46,242 nt of DNA from an uncultured Ruminococcus sp. (GTDB lineage: Bacteria; Bacillota; Clostridia; Oscillospirales; Acutalibacteraceae), in the NCBI GenBank assembly GCA_902785425.1, contig CACZYP010000005.1, forward strand, positions 1,812 through 48,053, given 5' to 3'. Below are positions 32,690 to 41,468 of the stretch, piece after piece. A program made the position numbers and the translations under genes. The notes under the pieces are model-generated. The model made no database searches. It was not told the origin of the DNA and saw nothing but the letters and a program-made list of their open reading frames with translations. How positions within the stretch are numbered: the stretch's first letter is position 1; each line of letters starts with the position of its first letter.

Positions 32690-34321
32690 TTACTCCGCAG
32701 AAATGCTAAGCTGAGTAACGCTGCTGTTCTCCATATCAATATCGGAGTTCATCTTGATCGTAGTTTCAACGCTTTCTCCGTTGTTTTTATTCAGCGTCTT
32801 TACATAAACGCCGGCAGCGTCCACAATGAATGTCACCTCTACCGGAGTTCCCTTCGGAGTGTTCTTCGGAAGTATCATTTCCAGCTCGCCGAGCAGCTTT
32901 ACTTTGTTTGAAGGGTCTGTCTGCTGCGGGTCTCCCTCGTTTGTAACGCAGGGAGTCAGGCTGTCGTCAAGACACATATTCTCAAAAACACGCAGCACTA
33001 TCATCTCCATATTGTCAAAAGACGTATAGTACTCCTTTACCGTTTTTGCAGGCATTATGTCGCCGAGCTTTATGATATTATCTATGATGTATTCGCCCTT
33101 GAGGTCAAGCACGCCGGGACCGAACGAACGGGGAGTCTGATCTTCGTACTCAAATCCCATCGAAAGACCGCTTCCCGCTGTTGAATGCACCTTGACTTCA
33201 CCGATATCTTTCCCGTTGTTTTCGCTTTTTGCTTCGAGTATCTCGTCAACTATGATACCTGCGCAGATCGCTGCGCCCTTTGCAACGGCTCTGTCGGGGT
33301 CTTCAAGCTGCACCTTGCCGGGGAATCTTGCCTCTACGGCGTTTCTTATCATCGGCATAAATGTCGAGCCGCCCACAAGCAGAACGGTATCTATATCAGG
33401 ATCGCCTGCCTTGCGAAGAACGTCTTCAACGTAAGTCATGGTCTGAGCGACCTTATCCGAAGTCATTTCTTCAAACTGCTGTCTCGTAACTGAAACTGCC
33501 GTCATTGAACCGTTTACATTGATCTTGATCTTAACATTTTCGGAATTGCTCAGTTTTTTCTTTGCAGTCTCTACACGGCTCCTGATTATCTGCCGGGTCT
33601 CGATCTCGACCTCATCGGGGGTCAAGCCGTTTTCGTCACAGCAGACCTTTAGTATATACTCATAGAGCTTGTCGTCCCAGTCCTTGCCGCCCAGAAGATC
33701 GTTGCCGCCTGTTGCAACGACTCTTACTATTTCAACTTCCTTGCCCGAGTCGTTCATTTCAAGAGACATTTTCACAATGGTAACGTCAAACGTACCGCCG
33801 CCAAGATCGTAAACAAGAATAGTTCTTTCCTCTCTGAACTGTCTTGCGCAGTAACACAAAGCAGCGGCGGTAGGCTCGTTTATCATATTGAGCACGTTCA
33901 GGCCTGCAAGCTCGCCTGCCTGCTTTGTGGCGTTTCTCTCTTCAAGTCCGAAGTACGCAGGGCAGGTAATAACAACGTCGTCAACCGTGCCGCCCTGCTC
34001 TTCGACCATTTGTTTTAGTCTGCCGAGTATCAGCGCACTTATCTCAACGGGAGTATACTTTTTTCCGTCAAACTCAAATGTCCGTGCGTCAGGCTTACCG
34101 ATCTCACGCTTTACAAACTGAACTACCCTGTCTCCGTCGCTCTCGACCATATCTTTTGCGCTGCTGCCTATCACGACATTATCTGCGCTCTCAAAATAGA
34201 CTGCAGAAGCGAGAGTGTCGCTTGCGTCAGCCTGATTCCTGATGACCTCGGGATTTCCGTTTCTGTCAAGGCACGCTATACATGAATAAGTCGTTCCAAG
34301 ATCTATACCATATGTACTCAT
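32690..34321 (-). CDS. Hsp70 (DnaK-like) chaperone without the helical lid
   Basis: A 543-residue Hsp70, about 70 to 100 residues shorter than housekeeping DnaK. ATPase signatures: YGIDLGTTYSCIACL, VYDLGGGTFDVTIV and VLLVGGSTFMPMIR. The substrate-binding beta domain follows the linker (LSMGFEYEDQTPRSFGPGVLD ... NTPKGTPVEVTF), and the protein stops right after it. The ATG at 34321 has GAGGAGTG 8 bases upstream, and the gene begins 6 bases after the GrpE-like gene. Together with GrpE-like, J-like and Hsp70-vWA proteins it forms a dedicated chaperone set rather than the general heat-shock one. The usual grpE-dnaK-dnaJ partners are replaced by special versions. Confidence 0.9.
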   Translation of the reverse strand: MSTYGIDLGTTYSCIACLDRNGNPEVIRNQADASDTLASAVYFESADNVVIGSSAKDMVESDGDRVVQFVKREIGKPDARTFEFDGKKYTPVEISALILGRLKQMVEEQGGTVDDVVITCPAYFGLEERNATKQAGELAGLNVLNMINEPTAAALCYCARQFREERTILVYDLGGGTFDVTIVKMSLEMNDSGKEVEIVRVVATGGNDLLGGKDWDDKLYEYILKVCCDENGLTPDEVEIETRQIIRSRVETAKKKLSNSENVKIKINVNGSMTAVSVTRQQFEEMTSDKVAQTMTYVEDVLRKAGDPDIDTVLLVGGSTFMPMIRNAVEARFPGKVQLEDPDRAVAKGAAICAGIIVDEILEAKSENNGKDIGEVKVHSTAGSGLSMGFEYEDQTPRSFGPGVLDLKGEYIIDNIIKLGDIMPAKTVKEYYTSFDNMEMIVLRVFENMCLDDSLTPCVTNEGDPQQTDPSNKVKLLGELEMILPKNTPKGTPVEVTFIVDAAGVYVKTLNKNNGESVETTIKMNSDIDMENSSVTQLSISAE

Positions 34322-34327
34322 ATCAGA

Positions 34328-35056
34328 TCACTCCTCACTTTCGCTCTTCGGCTCATAGATAAAAACATCGACAAATTCGGGGTAGAGAATAACTCTGTCT
34401 CTTACAACGCCCGGCTTGCGGCTTTTTGCAACGGTATTATGCTTGCTCTCGTCATTTACAGAGAGCTTGTTTATCACCTTTGTGACCCTCGGCCGCCTTA
34501 CGTCTCCCTCGCTGCTTCTTATGATATCTGCGCCGTAATCGGTCAGAATATCTTCAAGCTGCTCAAACATCGACTCCAGATTCTTTCTTGTGCGTTCTTC
34601 CATTGAGCCGTCTTCCAGAACAGAACCGTATTCAACGTACACCGCAGCGATATCCTTTAGTATCACGTCAAATCTTTCTCCGCTTAGCTGTTCCTTATAC
34701 GAATCTATATCCTGCTGCATGCCACGGCGAACCTGAACCTGAAAATTTGCATTCTCACGCAAGGTCTGATTAAGCTTTGCGTCGTTTCTATCCTGCTTCC
34801 CGCAGACCGATCTGACCGACTCTTCAAGGCTTTCGAGCTTTGAGATCACATCGGAAAGGCTTTTTTCGACGCTCTCGTTTTTATTTACAACGCTTTCTTT
34901 TTGAAGCATATCAAGTATCTGTTTGAATGACTCTTCGCTCGTTTTACTCAGTTCTTCCGGCGCAGCGCTCGGATCGAAACTGCGATCGGATATGCTGTCC
35001 GTGTTATCGGGCTGCAGCTCCTGCGCAGCTTCGCTGTGTATTTCTTCAATACTCAA
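34328..35056 (-). CDS. GrpE-like nucleotide exchange factor
   Basis: A 242-residue cytoplasmic protein, first gene of the operon. Residues 1-100 are acidic and helical with coiled-coil character (VISKLESLEESVRSVCGK). The middle has RFDVILKDIAAVYVEYGSVLED, and the end (RVTKVINKLSVNDESKHNTVAKSRKPGVVRDRVILYPEFVDVFIY) resembles the GrpE head with its G-V-RDRVI-P-V pattern. GrpE releases ADP from Hsp70, which fits its place directly upstream of two Hsp70 genes. The start is TTG at 35056, supported by AGGAGGT 7 bases upstream. The overall length and long N-terminal helix agree with GrpE, but similarity is limited. Confidence 0.65.
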   Translation of the reverse strand: MSIEEIHSEAAQELQPDNTDSISDRSFDPSAAPEELSKTSEESFKQILDMLQKESVVNKNESVEKSLSDVISKLESLEESVRSVCGKQDRNDAKLNQTLRENANFQVQVRRGMQQDIDSYKEQLSGERFDVILKDIAAVYVEYGSVLEDGSMEERTRKNLESMFEQLEDILTDYGADIIRSSEGDVRRPRVTKVINKLSVNDESKHNTVAKSRKPGVVRDRVILYPEFVDVFIYEPKSESEE

Positions 35057-35093
35057 AACAATTACCTCCTTTTATTATCTCTATACGTTTATT

Positions 35094-35123
35094 ATGATAC
35101 CATCAAAAGGCATATTTTGTCAA
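35094..35123 (-). promoter_or_regulatory. Promoter of the chaperone-GTPase operon
   Basis: Minus strand TTGACA (35118-35123) and TATCAT (35094-35099), spacing 18: near-consensus housekeeping boxes. No CIRCE-like heat-shock inverted repeat is seen. Confidence 0.75.
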
Positions 35124-35270
35124 GAGTAGACAAATACGAATACACATTTGAAAATATTGTGTTATTATTACAGGCACATTTTTATTGTTGCCGTAATGTC
35201 ATTGAAAAAAGACAGTCATAATACTTTTTTATCTCTCCCCCGTTCTTGCTTTGACTTTGGGTATACGAGC

Positions 35271-35317
35271 AAACCAAACGCCGCCCCCTGCACAAGATCG
35301 GGAGCGGCGTTTGGTTT
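35271..35317. terminator. Strong bidirectional terminator-like hairpin upstream of the chaperone operon
   Basis: A perfect 14-bp stem: AAACCAAACGCCGC (35271-35284) with GCGGCGTTTGGTTT (35304-35317). It isolates the chaperone operon from the peptidase gene upstream. Confidence 0.75.
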
Positions 35318-35477
35318 TTATTTTAGAAACACTAAGTTTGTTTCGCTGCTCTAAGCTTTTTAGTCAGAGCTGCGAAAAAAGATGAATGTCTTTTTGGTTT
35401 CTTTCATTTTGTCGTTACCTTCTTTCTTTAGTGTGTTATAAAAATGAACGTCTGCGTACTTTTCCGATATCATTATT

Positions 35478-35529
35478 CTAAGGAAGCACTGATTAAATCG
35501 AGTGCCCATATTGTGCAGTCAGATTTTTA
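35478..35529. repeat. Left-end copy of the inverted-repeat element
   Basis: TAAGGAAGCACTGATTAAAT, then CGAGTGCCCATATTGTGCAGTCAGAT, as in the long element; no right end is seen. Further bases up to about 35590 (GTGCGGAGCAAACG) may be degraded interior. Confidence 0.65.
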
Positions 35530-35540
35530 GGCAAATAACA

Positions 35541-35552
35541 CGGTAAATTTAC
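35541..35552. promoter_or_regulatory. Palindrome GGTAAATTTACC
   Basis: A perfect 12-bp palindrome between the peptidase terminator and the repeat copy. A similar half is seen near 21515. Function unknown. Confidence 0.3.
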
Positions 35553-35626
35553 CGATACTGTGCGATGAATACCGATGTGCGGAGCAAACGGGTTTATTGA
35601 TAAATACGATCGGTAAAAAAATAATG

Positions 35627-35659
35627 CCCCTCACCGCAAGCAGTTCTTGCAGTGAGGGG
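35627..35659 (-). terminator. Terminator of the large peptidase gene
   Basis: CCCCTCAC (35627-35634) pairs with GTGAGGGG (35652-35659). ATTATTTTTTT follows on the minus strand. Confidence 0.85.
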
Positions 35660-35671
35660 TTTGCAGATCAT

Positions 35672-38600
35672 TTACATAGCAGTAATAGTGCCGTTGGAGA
35701 ATTTGTATGTTCCCTGTGTAAATCTGTAGTTAGCGCCGTTTCGGCTGTCCCAGTTGCCGTGACCGTCGTTGAAGCAAACGTTTGCATACGATGCCGAACC
35801 GAGGTCGATAGTATACTTGTGTGTATATCCGGGAACTTCGTTTGTTGCTGTCATTGCAATGCCGGGAACGTTCGTCCAGGAACCACTGCCGACCTGATAA
35901 TGGATGTTCGGGTTAGAGTAGCCCTTGTAGTAGATCGTAACTGTGTTTGTAGGAGCACTTACATCGTATCTAAAGCCCGCTGAGCCCAAACACTTATCTT
36001 GATACCAGATCTCACAGTAAATATAATATGTACCTGCTGCCGAAGGAGTCCAGTCTGCTGTATTATCAGCCTTTGTTTCAAGCTTCTCTGTTCTGCCTGT
36101 AGCAGGGAAGCGAGCCTCATACTTAAATGTATAGTCAGAGAAATCTACGCTCGGCTTGATACGAAGATTAACTGTTTCACCTACAGATGCATTCGGCTTG
36201 CTCGTGAAAAGTGTGCTGTTATTCACATCGGGATCAAAGAATGTGCAGGTCACACTTACATCAAAACGTTTAGATGCGCCATTGACAACAGTATAGACAT
36301 GAGCAACATATGTCACATCGCCCGGAGCAGCAGGTGTCCATGTAGGAGTATATTTAGTTTCATCAGATACAAAGCCACCGTGCGCGTACAAGAATTCCTC
36401 TTTACCATTTTCTAGTCTGTAATACCAAACCTGGTTTATACCTTCCGTATGATAAGCACGGACCTTGAGCTCAGGTCTGCCCCCTACAGGAAGCACTTCC
36501 GGCGAAGCAGTCATTCTTACGCTTACCTCAGGCTCAAACTTTGTTACTGTGCCGCCTGAGATCTTGTAGCAGCCTTCTCTTACACGGTATTTTGCACCGT
36601 TGTTGTTATCTACATTGCCATTGCCGTCTGTGAAATAAACATCGGCGTATTCTGCTCTGCCGAGATCGATCTTTTCTACATATGAATAATCTTCAAACTC
36701 ATCCGACTCATCCATAATAAGATCGAATGAAGCGCCTGTGCTTGTCACAGCACGAAGGTTGGGAGCGTCAAAACCTTCGTAGTATATCTCCGCATATTTC
36801 GCAGGATATTTTTCGACCGTGATCTCAAATGACTTTCTGGCAAGATTATACGATCCTGCATTAAGGCTCAGCTCTGCCTTGTAAATGCCCTCTTTTGAAG
36901 GTGTCCACTGAGCTGTATGATCCGCATTGATCGTAAGATACTCACCCATTGATGAGCTGTTAACAGGTGCTACAGTTAAATAGTAATATGTGCCGGGGAT
37001 ATCATCCATATCAACGGTGAATGTAACAACGTCACCATCGTAAACCTTGGTTTTGTCTGCCGTAAACGATCTGATCGAAACAGTTTTTACTTCAACAGTC
37101 TTGGAATCAAGAACGATCCTGCCTGTTGAATCCTTGAGATATACGGTAAACGTATACTCTCCCGGCTCGTTGATCTGATAGTACGAACGGCTGTAAAAGT
37201 TAAAATCAGAGACCGTGGTTTCAACACCGTTGTGTGTGCAGGTGTATTTGTACTCATAAGGAGCAGTTCCGCCGACAGCTTCACTCATAAGATCAACTGT
37301 CTTTTTGATGGGGTAAACATCATTAAGGTTCTGAAGCTTTACGTTAAGACCGGACGCCTCGCCGTCAAGCTTTGTGATAACGCCGTTTGATAATGTATAT
37401 CTTCCCTTTTCAAAACGATAGTTAGCGCCGTTGCGGCTGTCCCAATGACCGTAACCGTCGTTGAAGCATACGTTTGCGTAAGATTCACTGCCAAGGCTAA
37501 TTGTATACTTATGTGTAAAGCCTGCGACCTCGTTTGTCGGGAGCATTGCAACACCGGGAACATTAGTCCAGCTGCCGCTGCCTACCTGATAGTGAATGTT
37601 CGGGTTTGCATAACCATTATAGTAGATAGTAAGATCGTCATTGTTTGAAGTGCCTTCAACAGAGTACTCAACGCTCTTTGCAGCAACGATCTTGTTATTG
37701 CACAGGATCTCACACTTGATCGTATAGTCGCCGCCTGCTGCGGGAGTAAATGTGAGCGAACCGTTGCTGTTAGCGGAGTAAAGTGCGGAAATACCGTTAT
37801 TAGTTACGATATAGCGGTAATTGCTGCCGTTTACTGTGGAAGGAAGTCCGGAAACAACGGGAGTAAATACGACCGTATCGTTTACATGTGCATTCTGAAC
37901 ATTTGGAACGATATCGCTTATTGCAGCGCCTGCGACCTCGATAGTTTTAGAAGCGGAAGCTATTCTATTAGCGGAATCCTTGACATATGCAGTAACAGTA
38001 ACAGTTCCTGCCTCGGTCACAGGCTTAACGATGGAAGCTTCGGATGTCCAGTCGCTGAGTGTTACCGTGTAATCGCCGTTTGAAACCTCATACTTATACT
38101 GATACGGAGAAAGACCGTTCTGTGCGGCTGCACTTACAGTGATCTGATTGCAGACAGAAAGACCTGTTTCGGGAGTAACGCTGATCTCTACGGAAGGAGC
38201 AACTGTAAAGTTTACGTTATCGCAATGGTACGTCAGATATGAATCGCTTATATAATTAAGACCACCATAAAAAATATTGTAAGACGCATCATCGGAAGAA
38301 TCGACAAACTGAAGCTGCTTTACCTGCAGGGAATCGTTCTTTCCGGCATAAGAGACCTTAATATCCCATTCATAGTTATTGACAGTGTCTCGTGTAATGC
38401 CGGGAACAACCTCGCCAAGATCAAAGTACATTGTTCCTTCATTTTCACCGGTCACACCGTTAAAGCTCTTGTTGCTGTCATTGACATAAAGAGAATAATT
38501 GTAACCGGAATCATTATAATACTCGCAGCGATAAGGATTGACTTCAGATGTGTAAACATTCGAGGAGTCGTTCTTATCAACAGCTGTGATCTCCACATCT

Positions 38601-39883
38601 GTAAAGAAACGTGAAGAAGCGCTGAGTACATACTTGAGATAAAGACCGGAAGCCATATCTTCGCACTCTTCGCTGTCAATGCTGATCGTGCTTGCCTCAA
38701 CAAGAGCAGGGATTCTGCCATTCTGATTATCTGCGGCAAGAACGGAAGTCTTCTCGTTGAGTGCATCATAAGCAAGCCAGAAGTAACCGTCGTTGCCCTT
38801 TTCCTCACCCCACGAGTTAGCAATCTTAAATGCGCCAAGCTCGCCACGGTCGAGGATATGGTTTTCGTTGATGTCGCACCAGATACCGTCGTTATAGCCT
38901 ACGATAGTCATAGCGTGACCGCCTAACTCACCAACGCTTGCGTAAGCGATCATCTCGCCTACATGGCTGTTGTCTGTGTTATAGTAAGGGCTGTCGGGAA
39001 TAGCCTTGAATTTCCAACCTAAGACATATGTACCGAAAGCGATAATATCACCATTAGCGAGGGCTGTTTTAAGAGCGTCAAGGTCCTCGTCTTTTTCATT
39101 TGTAACAGGTGTGCCGACAGGAGATATAGGATAACTTGTCTCAATTAACTCACCGTCATCGTAAACCGTAGATGTAAAGTATCTGTAGTCGCTGATACGG
39201 TTGTGGCTTGCGTGCTCCCATACGTTGCCCTCTGCATGCCATGAAAGATAATTCTCGGCAGGCTCAAGAGTATTCTGTATCGGAACATCCGCTGCAGTGG
39301 CAACGCCCATATCGCTGAAAACATTGTAGATCTTATAAGCGTTTGAGCCGTTATCATCACCGCCATTAGTGAGGTTGTATGACCATGTCGGAGAATAAGT
39401 ATTCTCGGGAGTAGTCGCAACACCTCTCGCCTTATTCATCATGTAAGTGTACTGATAGTACGTTGTAGCCCATGCTGCACAGGAACCGATCTCGTTCTGA
39501 TTGCCGATCGGCGGAAAGTAGATTGAGTTCTCGTTCTGAGTGTTGTCCACAGCATCGGGAAGCGTATTAGCGCCGTTCTTTGGCGCACGGTCGTCCTGCG
39601 GTGCATTTTCCTCGGCAAACTCTTCGTAATCCGACATAGACTCGATCTTGTGGTCGCCGTAATCGGCATTGACATCAAGGTCTGCACCTGTAGGCATATT
39701 GTCGAAGTTTACGACAACATCGCCGTTCTCATCGATCTCCAGCCCATTCTTTGTGAACCGGATCTCCTGTGTCTGCGTTTCGTCCGCATATGCTGTGAGC
39801 GCTGTTGATGAAACAGATGTGATAAGCGCTGAAGCAAGACAGATCGAAACAACTCTTTTGAATCGTTGATTCATGGTTTTCAT
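35672..39883 (-). CDS. Secreted C1A cysteine peptidase with three CBM25-like modules
   Basis: A 1403-residue secreted peptidase. The signal peptide runs to about residue 33 (FKRVVSICLASALI...AYA). The papain-type residues are Q129 and C135 in GNQNEIGSCAAWA, H323 in GGHAMTIVGY and N356 in IANSWGE. Ig-like segments alternate with CBM25/53-like modules at about 749-838, 1031-1118 (degenerate: the IHY and WD positions are lost) and 1313-1403, the last ending NGTITAM. It is the larger paralogue of the peptidase at 292-3540 and shares its C-terminal module. Two ATG codons, 39883 and 39874, fit AAGGAG with short or long spacing. A TATAAT is at 39905-39910. A role in surface proteolysis near starch or another glucan is inferred. 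Confidence 0.88.
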   Translation of the reverse strand: MKTMNQRFKRVVSICLASALITSVSSTALTAYADETQTQEIRFTKNGLEIDENGDVVVNFDNMPTGADLDVNADYGDHKIESMSDYEEFAEENAPQDDRAPKNGANTLPDAVDNTQNENSIYFPPIGNQNEIGSCAAWATTYYQYTYMMNKARGVATTPENTYSPTWSYNLTNGGDDNGSNAYKIYNVFSDMGVATAADVPIQNTLEPAENYLSWHAEGNVWEHASHNRISDYRYFTSTVYDDGELIETSYPISPVGTPVTNEKDEDLDALKTALANGDIIAFGTYVLGWKFKAIPDSPYYNTDNSHVGEMIAYASVGELGGHAMTIVGYNDGIWCDINENHILDRGELGAFKIANSWGEEKGNDGYFWLAYDALNEKTSVLAADNQNGRIPALVEASTISIDSEECEDMASGLYLKYVLSASSRFFTDVEITAVDKNDSSNVYTSEVNPYRCEYYNDSGYNYSLYVNDSNKSFNGVTGENEGTMYFDLGEVVPGITRDTVNNYEWDIKVSYAGKNDSLQVKQLQFVDSSDDASYNIFYGGLNYISDSYLTYHCDNVNFTVAPSVEISVTPETGLSVCNQITVSAAAQNGLSPYQYKYEVSNGDYTVTLSDWTSEASIVKPVTEAGTVTVTAYVKDSANRIASASKTIEVAGAAISDIVPNVQNAHVNDTVVFTPVVSGLPSTVNGSNYRYIVTNNGISALYSANSNGSLTFTPAAGGDYTIKCEILCNNKIVAAKSVEYSVEGTSNNDDLTIYYNGYANPNIHYQVGSGSWTNVPGVAMLPTNEVAGFTHKYTISLGSESYANVCFNDGYGHWDSRNGANYRFEKGRYTLSNGVITKLDGEASGLNVKLQNLNDVYPIKKTVDLMSEAVGGTAPYEYKYTCTHNGVETTVSDFNFYSRSYYQINEPGEYTFTVYLKDSTGRIVLDSKTVEVKTVSIRSFTADKTKVYDGDVVTFTVDMDDIPGTYYYLTVAPVNSSSMGEYLTINADHTAQWTPSKEGIYKAELSLNAGSYNLARKSFEITVEKYPAKYAEIYYEGFDAPNLRAVTSTGASFDLIMDESDEFEDYSYVEKIDLGRAEYADVYFTDGNGNVDNNNGAKYRVREGCYKISGGTVTKFEPEVSVRMTASPEVLPVGGRPELKVRAYHTEGINQVWYYRLENGKEEFLYAHGGFVSDETKYTPTWTPAAPGDVTYVAHVYTVVNGASKRFDVSVTCTFFDPDVNNSTLFTSKPNASVGETVNLRIKPSVDFSDYTFKYEARFPATGRTEKLETKADNTADWTPSAAGTYYIYCEIWYQDKCLGSAGFRYDVSAPTNTVTIYYKGYSNPNIHYQVGSGSWTNVPGIAMTATNEVPGYTHKYTIDLGSASYANVCFNDGHGNWDSRNGANYRFTQGTYKFSNGTITAM

Positions 39884-40150
39884 TTCTCCTTACTAAAAAT
39901 ATATATTATATGATAAACATATAATAAGCAGTGATGATTTTTGCATTTACTGCAAATACTGAGATCACATGAAACATATAAAGCGCCGCATTTTCACGGC
40001 CTTTATATTTCCGATATATAAGCAATTCCGCCGCTGTTCTTACAGGTGGTTTTCGGAGATTAATTGCCTTAATCATTATATTTAAACAAGTTGATATGGT
40101 CAAGGCAGATAATTCTCGAAAGAATACATATTTTTTGTGCAATGAGCTGT
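39884..40150. other. Upstream region of the large peptidase gene
   Basis: No gene is seen. TATAAT (minus strand) is at 39905-39910 next to an inverted repeat TTATATG/CATATAA. Confidence 0.35.
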
Positions 40151-40203
40151 TTTTAGCCCTTTCCGCACACCTGATTTTGCGGCCATTCCCGAAAGGGCTA
40201 AAA
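40151..40203. terminator. Long inverted repeat, possible bidirectional terminator
   Basis: Perfect 13-bp arms TTTTAGCCCTTTC (40151-40163) and GAAAGGGCTAAAA (40191-40203) enclose a 27-base loop. Confidence 0.5.
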
Positions 40204-40350
40204 ATTTTGATGAAAATTGGCTTTTTGCACTATTTTTCATTCATTCCATTAAAAAATGTTCTACAGCGAAAAAAACCACAAAATATTCCTTGTGCGGCAC
40301 AAGAGAGTTTTCCACATATAAATCGAACGATAGTTTTCGATTGCAAAAAG

Positions 40351-40391
40351 CAACACGGAAATGTCTTTTCATCATCTCCGTGTTGCGTTGA
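40351..40391. terminator. Bidirectional terminator after the exporter gene cluster
   Basis: CAACACGGA (40351-40359) pairs with TCCGTGTTG (40377-40385). Plus strand GATTTTTT and minus strand CTTTTTG follow. Confidence 0.75.
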
Positions 40392-40452
40392 TTTTTTATA
40401 GTATTGTCATCACATCACAAATATGCGCCTCGTACATACCGCACATCATGCC

Positions 40453-40824
40453 TTAGATCTCATGATCGTTTATATTCCACTTTTTCGCAATCTCAAAGCT
40501 GTTTGGCAGCAGGTCAATAAGCCTGATGAGGTTGTTGAAAAACCTTCTTCGGCTTCCGAATCCTCTGTTGATCGAATCTATTATAGCGGATTCGGATAGT
40601 CCAGCTTTTTTCAGTTCCAGACACATTGCGATGACGGCGTAAATATGCACGACATTCATCGTAGGATAAATGTTGTGTTCTTTGAAGAGATCAGAAGCGT
40701 ACATTTGTGTAAGCCGCTTTGAATACGCCGAAGCTCTCAGCTCAATATTATCAAGACGTGCGGTTTGCAAAGCTTTTCTGTATGTTTTCGAGTATGATAG
40801 AACCGCATTTTCGTTTTCATACAA
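40453..40824 (-). CDS. Small helical protein of unknown function
   Basis: I do not recognise this 123-residue protein with confidence. It appears wholly helical and has no membrane segment. The pattern VIAMCLELKKAGLSESAIIDSI is reminiscent of the helical first half of L-2-amino-thiazoline-4-carboxylate hydrolase-like proteins, but the usual C-terminal half is absent, so it could be a truncated member. The start is uncertain: a TTG at 40824 lies one base from AGGTGA, just after the stop of the membrane-protein gene (40830), which suggests translational coupling. Confidence 0.5.
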   Translation of the reverse strand: MYENENAVLSYSKTYRKALQTARLDNIELRASAYSKRLTQMYASDLFKEHNIYPTMNVVHIYAVIAMCLELKKAGLSESAIIDSINRGFGSRRRFFNNLIRLIDLLPNSFEIAKKWNINDHEI

Positions 40825-40829
40825 ATCAC

Positions 40830-41333
40830 CTATCGAATCACAGACACAAGCAATCCCACAAGCAGTGCAGATATCAATCCGAAAACAAGACCGGGAAAGA
40901 GCATTCCTTTAAGGTGAAACCACTTCTGATGATATGCTTTGTCCATGTGCTCGGTACCCTCAAGGCGAAACATTTTAAGATTTGCAAACAGCACCCAGTC
41001 AATAAAGAAAGTGTCGTAAGCGCCTATCCAGAACATAAGCCCGAAGGTAAAAACAAATCCCTGAATAAATGTTTCGGCACCGGCGATAATGGAGCAGATC
41101 AGCAGTATTCCGGTAAACAGAAGAATACCAAAGGATTTTGCAAGAATCACCTTTTTTGATCTATATGTAACGTCAACCCTTTCATGAGTTTTGAAATACT
41201 CCTCCCGAATATCGGGCGGATAGTTGTGAATGCTTGCGGCGCTGTGCTTTTTTCTCGCCGCTAAAAAGACAATAGCCGTAAATACTGCGGCAAATAAAAC
41301 CGCTTCGATAATGATGATCTTTAGATCCACCAT
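40830..41333 (-). CDS. Four-helix membrane protein of unknown function
   Basis: A 167-residue integral membrane protein with helices at about 8-26, 65-84, 88-110 and 143-165, and a cytoplasmic-type loop rich in His, Pro and Tyr (IHNYPPDIREEYFKTHERV). The loop EYFKTHER recurs in small membrane proteins beside clostridial ABC exporters, but I know of no function. The ATG at 41333 follows AAGGAGGG. The gap to the exporter gene is 135 bases without a terminator, so the genes are probably cotranscribed. Confidence 0.7.
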   Translation of the reverse strand: MVDLKIIIIEAVLFAAVFTAIVFLAARKKHSAASIHNYPPDIREEYFKTHERVDVTYRSKKVILAKSFGILLFTGILLICSIIAGAETFIQGFVFTFGLMFWIGAYDTFFIDWVLFANLKMFRLEGTEHMDKAYHQKWFHLKGMLFPGLVFGLISALLVGLLVSVIR

Positions 41334-41468
41334 ATTCCCTCCTTAATTTCGTTCAAGCCACGCTGCCCTTCCGTTATCTATGATAAGCTCTGTTTTCTTA
41401 TCAGATATGAGCGGCGCTTGCAGGTAAATGCAGTTTACTCTCTGATGGCTTGATAACACTTCGTCAGT

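Noticed and set aside
35057-35130. A CIRCE-type heat-shock operator upstream of the chaperone operon.
   Set aside because: No TTAGCACTC-type inverted repeat is present; only ordinary promoter boxes are seen.
41337-41468. Open frame of about 41 codons directly after the stop of the second ABC subunit, ending IIDNGRAAWLERN.
   Set aside because: It is in frame with the exporter but has no start with a good ribosome binding site and no family pattern that I recognise. An open stretch of this length is expected by chance.
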